From an uncultured Ruaniaceae bacterium (lineage in GTDB: Bacteria; Actinomycetota; Actinomycetes; Actinomycetales; Beutenbergiaceae): a stretch of 8,612 nucleotides of DNA. Shown here in pieces: positions 1-4,433 of the stretch (position 1 is the stretch's first letter; each line of letters starts with the position of its first letter). The notes under the pieces were generated by a model, which saw only the letters and a program-made list of their open reading frames with translations, was not told the DNA's origin and made no database searches. The stretch is taken from NCBI GenBank assembly GCA_938004115.1, contig CALKWS010000035.1:1-8612 (forward strand). The letters are read 5' to 3'. Made by a program: the position numbers and the translations under genes.

Positions 1-48
1 CCCACCACCCGGCGATGCCCACCACCCCGCGGTGCCTGCACACGAAAG

Positions 49-79
49 CGCCCCGGGTGCCGTCCTGGCACCCGGGGCG
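49..79 (-). terminator. Hairpin terminator of the leftward membrane-protein gene
   Basis: A perfect 13-bp GC-rich inverted repeat (arms 49-61 and 67-79, loop GTCCT) lies 40 nt beyond the stop codon of the leftward gene at 120-656. On the minus strand the stem is followed by CTTTCGTG, only a short T run, as is common for intrinsic terminators in GC-rich actinobacteria. On the plus strand no T run follows, so I assign it to the leftward gene, although it could also serve a convergent gene off the left edge. I see no gene in positions 1-48. Confidence 0.7.
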
Positions 80-119
80 GAGATCGGAACCGGTGGCGGT
101 TAGGGGCCGCCGGGCGGTG

Positions 120-656
120 TTAGTTGTTCACGCTCTCCCGGGCGGGGGTGCCCGGGCCGCCGGCGCTGACCCGTTCGTCGGTGGCGATGATCGCGTAACC
201 GATGCGGCGCATGCCCCAGGCCACGACCACGAACACCACGCCGAGTCCGATCACCAGTGCGGAGACGCCGTAGGCCAGCACCGAGGTGAACAGGGAGGCG
301 CGCAGGAAGGAGGCGTTCATGATCGAGTTGCGCTGCGCCTGCAGTTCCTCGTGCTCCGGTGTGCCGGGCTCCACCTCGTTCATTGCCGCGCCCAGTTCGG
401 CGTAGGTGCGTCCGTCGGTCCCGGCCAGGGCGTGCTCATTGATGACGTCGGCCTGGGCGTAGGCGGTCAGCGGGCCGCGGACCTCCTGGCCGGCGAACCA
501 GCGGGCGTCGCCCGGGATGGTGATGTTCTCGTCCTTCAACTGCGACCCGACCATGCCCCAGGTGGTGGCTCCAGCGGCGATGAACAGGATCCCGAACACG
601 AGCAGGATGACGCCGAGGACTTTGGTGGCTTTGAAGGAGCGGGTAACGGCAGACAT
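120..656 (-). CDS. Two-TM membrane protein of the actinobacterial family often mislabelled 'LigA'
   Basis: This 178-residue protein has a hydrophobic segment at about residues 12-36, a hydrophilic and probably extracytoplasmic middle (about 37-118) and a second hydrophobic segment at about 120-150, with a short polar C-terminal tail. The start is the ATG at 656-654 because AAGAGGT lies 4-5 nt before it; a longer reading through ilvD is not credible. Recalled family features are a lipid-facing first helix, a loop with (N/D)ITxPxDAxxFAGxxVxGPLxAxAQA, and the stretch NASFLRASLFTSVxAxG before the second helix. I recognise all of these here (ITIPGD at 46-51, GPLTAYAQAD at 61-70, NASFLRASLFTSV at 114-126). 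Database entries for this family are often named 'aromatic ring-opening dioxygenase LigA', but nothing here resembles a dioxygenase: it is a membrane protein with no visible metal-binding motif. Function unknown. It is divergent from ilvD and shares its 141-nt promoter region. Confidence 0.85.
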   Translation of the reverse strand: MSAVTRSFKATKVLGVILLVFGILFIAAGATTWGMVGSQLKDENITIPGDARWFAGQEVRGPLTAYAQADVINEHALAGTDGRTYAELGAAMNEVEPGTPEHEELQAQRNSIMNASFLRASLFTSVLAYGVSALVIGLGVVFVVVAWGMRRIGYAIIATDERVSAGGPGTPARESVNN

Positions 657-691
657 TGTGACCTCTTTTGGTTGTGGTGGTCTGAACACGT

Positions 692-711
692 GCCTCCATC
701 CTGGCGGAGGC
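692..711. repeat. Inverted repeat GCCTCC-N8-GGAGGC in the divergent promoter region
   Basis: Six-bp perfect arms at 692-697 and 706-711 are separated by 8 nt. The element lies 36 nt upstream of the leftward start codon, which places it near the expected promoter of that gene. It overlaps by one base a CACGTG palindrome at 687-692. It could be an operator or simply a hairpin in the leftward transcript's promoter or leader. No regulator can be named from sequence alone. Confidence 0.35.
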
Positions 712-721
712 GAGCGGACGT

Positions 722-735
722 TTCCTGGGCAGGAA
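722..735. promoter_or_regulatory. Candidate operator TTCCTG-GG-CAGGAA upstream of ilvD
   Basis: This is a perfect 6+2+6 inverted repeat centred about 69 bp upstream of the proposed ilvD transcription start. Its size and dyad symmetry fit a dimeric transcription factor site, and it lies between two divergent genes. A direct repeat GTCCCGGG (736-743 and 770-777) follows it. I cannot assign a regulator. In GC-rich DNA a chance 6-bp arm pair is possible, so this is a candidate only. Confidence 0.35.
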
Positions 736-784
736 GTCCCGGGCCGGCTATGACCCACCGCACAGTAGTGTCCCGGGGCGCGGT

Positions 785-797
785 TAGACTCCTGGGT
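785..797 (+). promoter_or_regulatory. -10 box for a probably leaderless ilvD transcript
   Basis: TAGACT (785-790) matches the actinobacterial TANNNT -10 consensus and ends exactly 7 nt before the ilvD ATG at 798, so the predicted transcript starts at or within a nucleotide of the start codon. There is no Shine-Dalgarno-like purine run before the ATG (the spacer is CCTGGGT), which supports leaderless translation. No good -35 hexamer is visible, which is usual for such promoters. Confidence 0.6.
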
Positions 798-2516
798 ATG
801 AACGATTCGAGCACCGGCCAGGGTCAGGGTCCGGACATCAAGCCCCGGTCCCGCGCCGTCACCGACGGTCTGGAGGCCACCGCCGCCCGCGGCATGCTGC
901 GCGCGGTGGGCATGGGCGATGAGGACTGGGTCAAGCCCCAGATCGGGGTGGCGTCCTCGTGGAACGAGATCACCCCGTGCAACCTGTCCCTGGACCGGCT
1001 GGCCCAGGGGGTCAAGGCCGGTGTGCACGCCGGCGGCGGGTACCCGCTGGAGTTCGGCACCATCTCGGTCTCCGACGGCATCTCCATGGGCCATGAGGGG
1101 ATGCACTTCTCCCTCGTTTCCCGGGACCTGATCGCCGACTCGGTGGAGACGGTGATGCAGGCCGAGCGGCTCGATGGGTCCGTGCTACTGGCCGGGTGCG
1201 ACAAGTCCCTGCCGGGCATGCTGATGGCCGCCGCGCGGCTGGACCTGGCCGCAGTGTTCCTGTACGCCGGATCGATCATGCCTGGCTGGGTGAAACTGTC
1301 CGACGGCACCGAGAGGGACGTCACGATCATCGACGCCTTCGAGGCGGTGGGGGCCTGCGCCCGGGGGCTGATGAGCGAGGACGACGTGGGCCGCATCGAG
1401 CGTGCCATCTGCCCGGGTGAGGGTGCCTGCGGGGGGATGTACACCGCCAACACCATGGCCTCGGTGGCCGAGGCGATCGGGATGTCCCTGCCCGGTAGCG
1501 CCGCGCCGCCGTCGGCCGACAGGCGCCGGGACAAATTCGCCCACAAGTCCGGTGAGGCCGTGGTGGAGATGCTGCGCCAGGGCATCACCGCCCGGCAGAT
1601 CATGACCAAGGAGGCCTTCGAGAACGCCATCGCGGTGGTGATGGCCTTCGGCGGATCCACCAACGCGGTGCTGCACCTGCTCGCGATCGCGCACGAGGCC
1701 GAGGTGGACCTGACGCTGGAGGACTTCTCCCGGGTGGCCGAGAAGGTGCCGCACCTGGGGGACCTCAAGCCTTTCGGGCGCTACGTGATGAACGATGTGG
1801 ACCGCATCGGCGGGGTGCCGGTGGTGATGAAGGCGCTGCTGGACGCCGGGCTGCTGCACGGGGACTGCCTCACCGTCACCGGACGCACGGTGAGTGAGAA
1901 CCTTGCGAACCTGGCTCCTCCCGACCCGGACGGCAAGATCCTGCGGGCCCTGGGCGAACCGATCCACCCCACCGGCGGGCTGACCATCCTGCACGGATCC
2001 CTGGCGCCGGAGGGTGCGGTGGTGAAGTCCGCCGGATTCGACGCCGACGTGTTCGAGGGCACCGCCCGGGTGTTCGACCGGGAGCGCGCCGCGATGGACG
2101 CGCTGGAGGATGGCACCATCACCGCCGGGGACGTCGTCGTCATCCGCTACGAGGGCCCCAAGGGCGGCCCGGGCATGCGCGAGATGCTGGCCATCACCGG
2201 GGCGATCAAGGGTGCCGGGCTGGGTAAGGACGTGCTGCTGCTCACCGACGGCCGGTTCTCCGGGGGCACCACCGGGCTGTGCGTGGGTCACGTGGCCCCC
2301 GAGGCGGTGGACGGCGGACCGATCGCGTTCATCCGGGACGGGGACCGGATCCGGTTGGACGTGGCGAACAAGACCCTGGACGTGCTCGTGGACGCGGCCG
2401 AGCTGGAGCGCCGCAAGGACGGGTGGGAGCCGCTGCCCCCGCAGTACACCAGGGGGGTGCTCGCCCGGTACGCCAAACTGGTCAAGTCCGCCTCCGTGGG
2501 GGCGGTGCTGGGCTGA
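798..2516 (+). CDS. ilvD: Dihydroxy-acid dehydratase IlvD
   Basis: This enzyme dehydrates 2,3-dihydroxyisovalerate and 2,3-dihydroxy-3-methylvalerate to the 2-keto acids that precede valine/leucine and isoleucine. It is cytosolic and uses an Fe-S cluster and Mg2+. The 572-residue product has the usual length for the family and shows all signatures: SSWNEITPCN (Cys61), GCDKSLPGM (Cys134 with Lys136, the CDK motif), CPGEGACGGMYTANTM (Cys211), AFGGSTNA, HGSLAPEGAVVK, YEGPKGGPGM and TDGRFSGGTTGLCVGH near the C-terminus. Cys61, Cys134 and Cys211 sit where family members of the plant/mycobacterial type bind a [2Fe-2S] cluster; the cluster type here is inferred. The ATG at 798 is chosen because it gives the normal N-terminus (IKPRSRAVTDGLE) and sits 7 nt after a -10 box. 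An open reading frame continues upstream but covers the divergent promoter. It is the first gene of a probable ilvD-larE-larB operon. Confidence 0.97.
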   Translation: MNDSSTGQGQGPDIKPRSRAVTDGLEATAARGMLRAVGMGDEDWVKPQIGVASSWNEITPCNLSLDRLAQGVKAGVHAGGGYPLEFGTISVSDGISMGHEGMHFSLVSRDLIADSVETVMQAERLDGSVLLAGCDKSLPGMLMAAARLDLAAVFLYAGSIMPGWVKLSDGTERDVTIIDAFEAVGACARGLMSEDDVGRIERAICPGEGACGGMYTANTMASVAEAIGMSLPGSAAPPSADRRRDKFAHKSGEAVVEMLRQGITARQIMTKEAFENAIAVVMAFGGSTNAVLHLLAIAHEAEVDLTLEDFSRVAEKVPHLGDLKPFGRYVMNDVDRIGGVPVVMKALLDAGLLHGDCLTVTGRTVSENLANLAPPDPDGKILRALGEPIHPTGGLTILHGSLAPEGAVVKSAGFDADVFEGTARVFDRERAAMDALEDGTITAGDVVVIRYEGPKGGPGMREMLAITGAIKGAGLGKDVLLLTDGRFSGGTTGLCVGHVAPEAVDGGPIAFIRDGDRIRLDVANKTLDVLVDAAELERRKDGWEPLPPQYTRGVLARYAKLVKSASVGAVLG

Positions 2517-2524
2517 GGCGAGCG

Positions 2525-3376
2525 ATGACGACGACGGTGATCCCCGGCCTGTCCGGTGCTACTGCCGATGCAGCCGCCGCTGCCATGTCCCGTCTCGAGG
2601 GGCAGGCCCCGCTGGGCGTGACGTTCTCCGGCGGGGTGGATTCGGCGACCCTGCTGGCCCTGGCCGTGCGGACCCTCGGGGCCGAGAACGTGGTGGCCGT
2701 GCTGGGGGTGTCCCCGAGCCTGGCCACCGACGAGCGGGAGGCGGCGCACCGCACCGCGGCCGTGATCGGCGCCCGGGTGGTGGAGATCGAGACCCGCGAG
2801 GGGGACTCGGCGGACTACCGGGCCAACCGCCCGGACCGGTGTTTCCACTGCAAGGACGAACTGTTCACCCGGGTCTCGGAGGACCTGGTCGAGGAACTCG
2901 GGTTGGTCGCGGTGGCGTACGGGGAGAACGCCGACGACGCCAAACGCCCCGACCGGCCCGGTTCGCGGGCAGCGACGAATCACCGGGTGCTGCGGCCGCT
3001 GTCCGAGGCGGGGATGACCAAGGCGATGGTCCGCGAGGTCGCCCGCGCCCTGGAGCTACCCGTCGCGGACAAGCCCGCCGCACCGTGCCTGGCCTCCCGC
3101 ATCCCGCACTTCGAGGAGGTCACCCCGGAGAAACTGCGCCAGGTGGACCGGGCCGAGGCCGGTCTGCGCCGCCTGGGGTTCAGCGACTCGCGGGTGCGCC
3201 ACCACGGTGACGTGGCCCGGATCGAGTTACCCGAGGACGAGCTGCTGACCGCGGTGCAACGACGTGAGGAGGTGGACCGGGTGGTGCGCGATGCCGGATT
3301 CCGGTTCGCGGCGCTGGACCTGCGCGGCATCCAGTCCGGCGCCTTCACGTTGCCACTGGTGTCGGTCAATGGGTGA
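2525..3376 (+). CDS. larE: LarE, ATP-dependent sulfur transferase of nickel-pincer cofactor synthesis
   Basis: LarE adenylates the carboxylates of pyridinium-3,5-biscarboxylic acid mononucleotide and inserts sulfur, giving the bis-thiocarboxylic acid that later binds nickel. The 283-residue protein has the PP-loop ATP pyrophosphatase motif FSGGVDS (34-40), the RCFHCK segment (Cys106, Cys109), and PCLASRIP with Cys188, which matches the sulfur-donor cysteine of Lactiplantibacillus LarE (Cys176). The C-terminal half carries the family pattern LGFSDSRVRHHGDVARIELP followed by GFRFAALDLRGIQSGAF. As I recall the family, LarE proteins with a CxxC pair plus the third Cys belong to the [4Fe-4S] type that can turn over repeatedly, whereas the Lactiplantibacillus enzyme lacks the pair and sacrifices its own sulfur. 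This protein would be the cluster type (inference). It starts 8 nt after the ilvD stop with a weak GAGGCGAG site that overlaps that stop, and it overlaps larB by 8 nt. Confidence 0.93.
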   Translation: MTTTVIPGLSGATADAAAAAMSRLEGQAPLGVTFSGGVDSATLLALAVRTLGAENVVAVLGVSPSLATDEREAAHRTAAVIGARVVEIETREGDSADYRANRPDRCFHCKDELFTRVSEDLVEELGLVAVAYGENADDAKRPDRPGSRAATNHRVLRPLSEAGMTKAMVREVARALELPVADKPAAPCLASRIPHFEEVTPEKLRQVDRAEAGLRRLGFSDSRVRHHGDVARIELPEDELLTAVQRREEVDRVVRDAGFRFAALDLRGIQSGAFTLPLVSVNG

Positions 3377-4139
3377 GCCCGGGCAGCCGGGCGAGGGTGC
3401 GGCCGGGCAGCCGGGCGAGGGTGCGGCCGGGCAGCCGGGCGAGGGTGCGGCCGGGCAGCCGGGGGAGGGCGCCTGGCAGCCGGGTCCCGACCTGCTGCGG
3501 GTGGCCAACCTCGATCACGACCGCGGCCGGCGGCGCGGCTACCCCGAAGCGGTGCTGTGCGAGCCCAAGACGGTGGACCAGGTGAGCCGGATAGCCGCGG
3601 AGGTCAAGGCGGCCGGCACGCCGACGTTGTTCACCCGCGCCGCGCCGGAGCACGCCGCGGCGATCCTGGAGGAACTGCCCGACGCCGGCCACGTCCCCGA
3701 CGCCCGGATGATCGCCTGGCCCGCCGAGCCGCCCGCACCCAGCGGAGGCACCGTCGTCGTGCTCGGTGCGGGTACCTCGGACCTGCCGGTGGCTCGTGAG
3801 GCCGAACTCACGGCGCGCTACCTCGGCCGGCCCACCGAGTTGGTGGTGGACGTGGGGGTGGCCGGACTGCACCGGGTGCTGGCCCACCTGGACCTGCTCC
3901 GGGAGGCCCGGGCGATCGTCGTGGCCGCCGGTATGGACGGGGCGCTACCCAGCGTCGTGGCCGGTCTGGTGAGCGCCCCGGTGATCGCGGTCCCCACCTC
4001 GGTGGGCTACGGCGCGGCCTTCGGCGGCCTGGCCCCGCTGCTGTCCATGCTCAACGCCTGCGCCCCGGGCGTGGCGGTGGTGAACATCGACAACGGCTAT
4101 GGCGGTGGGCACATGGCCGCTCAGATCGCGGCGCCCTGA
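3369..4139 (+). CDS. larB: LarB, NaAD carboxylase/hydrolase, with a repetitive N-terminus
   Basis: LarB carboxylates the pyridinium ring of nicotinic acid adenine dinucleotide and releases AMP, giving the biscarboxylated mononucleotide used by LarE. The C-terminal PurE-like domain (about residues 125-256) is textbook LarB: VVVLGAGTSDLPVAREAELT, DVGVAGLHR, VAAGMDGALPSVV, PVIAVPTSVGYGAAFGG, and LNACAPGVAVVNIDNG with Cys231 at the position of the cysteine that forms the covalent substrate adduct in Lactiplantibacillus LarB. The middle (about 41-124, LDHDRGRRRGYPEAVLCEPKT onward) also fits. Residues 5-36 are odd: four copies of GQPGEGAA (the last ends in W) replace the short helical segment I expect there. 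The ATG at 3369 overlaps the end of larE by 8 nt, implying translational coupling; there is no clear ribosome site. A GTG at codon 45 would remove the repeats, but it has no ribosome site and no coupling. No LarC follows. Confidence 0.92.
   Translation: MGEPGQPGEGAAGQPGEGAAGQPGEGAAGQPGEGAWQPGPDLLRVANLDHDRGRRRGYPEAVLCEPKTVDQVSRIAAEVKAAGTPTLFTRAAPEHAAAILEELPDAGHVPDARMIAWPAEPPAPSGGTVVVLGAGTSDLPVAREAELTARYLGRPTELVVDVGVAGLHRVLAHLDLLREARAIVVAAGMDGALPSVVAGLVSAPVIAVPTSVGYGAAFGGLAPLLSMLNACAPGVAVVNIDNGYGGGHMAAQIAAP
3381..3476 (+). repeat. 24-bp tandem repeat, four copies, inside larB
   Basis: Units start at 3381, 3405, 3429 and 3453. The first three are identical, and the fourth diverges in its second half (GGGGGAGGGCGCCTGG in place of GGGCGAGGGTGCGGCC). 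A partial fifth copy (GGCAGCCGGGT) runs to about 3485. Because 24 is a multiple of three, each unit adds eight residues, GQPGEGAA, without a frameshift. The near-identity of the copies suggests recent expansion by slippage. Copy number could vary between strains without breaking LarB, and it would not alter larE, which ends at 3376. Confidence 0.95.
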
Positions 4140-4146
4140 GGTGCCG

Positions 4147-4159
4147 CGCTCATCGAGCG
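4147..4159 (+). other. Small hairpin just after larB
   Basis: CGCTC-ATC-GAGCG forms a 5-bp stem with a 3-nt loop, starting 7 nt after the larB stop codon. No T run follows. Alone it is a weak terminator candidate. With the larger palindrome 20 nt downstream it may help end or stabilise the 3' end of the ilvD-larE-larB message. Confidence 0.35.
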
Positions 4160-4169
4160 GCTGATCGAA

Positions 4170-4214
4170 GGGCCGGGCGGCGCTTCCGCGGAAGCGGGCC
4201 GGGTGGCGCTTCCG
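4170..4214. repeat. 26-bp period duplication containing a perfect 16-bp palindrome
   Basis: GGGCCGGGYGGCGCTTCCG occurs at 4170-4188 and 4196-4214, identical at 18 of 19 positions and offset by 26 nt. Between them CGCTTCCGCGGAAGCG (4181-4196) is a perfect 16-bp palindrome. In RNA it could fold as CGCTTC/GAAGCG with a 4-nt loop; in DNA it is an attractive dimer site. It lies 40-100 bp upstream of the ilvB-leader promoter and just after larB, so terminator/insulator and operator roles are both possible. There is no T run. Confidence 0.6.
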
Positions 4215-4254
4215 TGTCCACACTCTGAAGCCGTTGCCCACTATGTGAGACGGT

Positions 4255-4292
4255 TTGTCAGCGGTGGGCCCTTCCGGTTTAGTATCGAGCCC
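4255..4292 (+). promoter_or_regulatory. Promoter of the ilvB leader and ilvBNC operon
   Basis: TAGTAT (4280-4285) is a good TANNNT -10 box ending 7 nt before the leader-peptide ATG at 4293. TTGTCA (4255-4260), five of six matches to the -35 consensus, lies 19 nt upstream of it. The spacing to the ATG and the lack of a ribosome site predict a transcript starting at or next to that ATG, so the leader peptide would be translated from a leaderless message. Confidence 0.7.
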
Positions 4293-4349
4293 ATGGGTTA
4301 CTGGAGTGTCCGAGTCGTCCTTATCCGGCGCGCGTGCGCGGCGGCCTGA
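4293..4349 (+). CDS. ilvB operon leader peptide (BCAA attenuator)
   Basis: An 18-residue open frame, MGYWSVRVVLIRRACAAA, ends in TGA 22 nt before the attenuator hairpin. Five of the six residues 6-11 are branched-chain amino acids (V-R-V-V-L-I), coded GTC, CGA, GTC, GTC, CTT, ATC. CTT is expected to be a rare leucine codon at this GC content, which would sharpen sensing of leucine. The known logic of such leaders is that ribosome stalling at these codons when Val, Leu or Ile is scarce prevents the terminator from forming, while rapid translation to the stop allows it. Leader peptides of this kind precede ilvB in other actinobacteria. The Val/Leu/Ile content, the position before ilvB, the upstream -10 box and the downstream terminator together make this a firm call. 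Confidence 0.85.
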   Translation: MGYWSVRVVLIRRACAAA

Positions 4350-4371
4350 CTCACGCACCCACCCACACGCG

Positions 4372-4404
4372 CCCCTCGATCGCCACGTCGGCCGAGGGGT
4401 TTTT
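4372..4404 (+). terminator. Intrinsic terminator of the ilvB attenuator
   Basis: CCCCTCG (4372-4378) pairs with CGAGGGG (4393-4399), and the loop can add GCC/GGC (4382-4384 with 4390-4392) after a 3-nt bulge. TTTTT (4400-4404) follows immediately, the only good T run among the window's hairpins. It lies 29 nt before the ilvB ATG, so termination here would stop ilvBNC transcription. Competing pairings can be drawn: GCGCGTG (4330-4336) with CACGCGC (4366-4372), which takes one base of the 5' arm, and CGGCC (4342-4346) with GGCCG (4390-4394), which invades the 3' arm. Which is the true antiterminator cannot be settled by eye. Confidence 0.85.
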
Positions 4405-4433
4405 CATTGTCCGGCTGAACATCAGGAGGAGCG

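Noticed and set aside
15..797. In-frame N-terminal extension of ilvD of about 260 codons
   Set aside because: It covers the leftward gene and the divergent promoter region, resembles no IlvD N-terminus, and a -10 box sits 7 nt before the ATG at 798.
657..1106. Long N-terminal extension of the leftward membrane protein into ilvD
   Set aside because: The part beyond 656 is antisense to ilvD, has no family similarity, and the ATG at 654-656 has a good ribosome site.
3381..3476. CRISPR array
   Set aside because: The 24-bp units are head-to-tail with no spacers and encode part of a protein.
3366..3887. Antisense frames through the larB repeat reading LPGRTLARLPGRTLAR-like units
   Set aside because: The repeat is open in several frames because its 24-bp unit has no stop in them; only the LarB frame continues into a recognised protein.
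4140..4292. larC or a larC fragment after larB
   Set aside because: Translating the gap in all frames gives no LarC-like sequence; the space is taken up by the palindrome and promoter.
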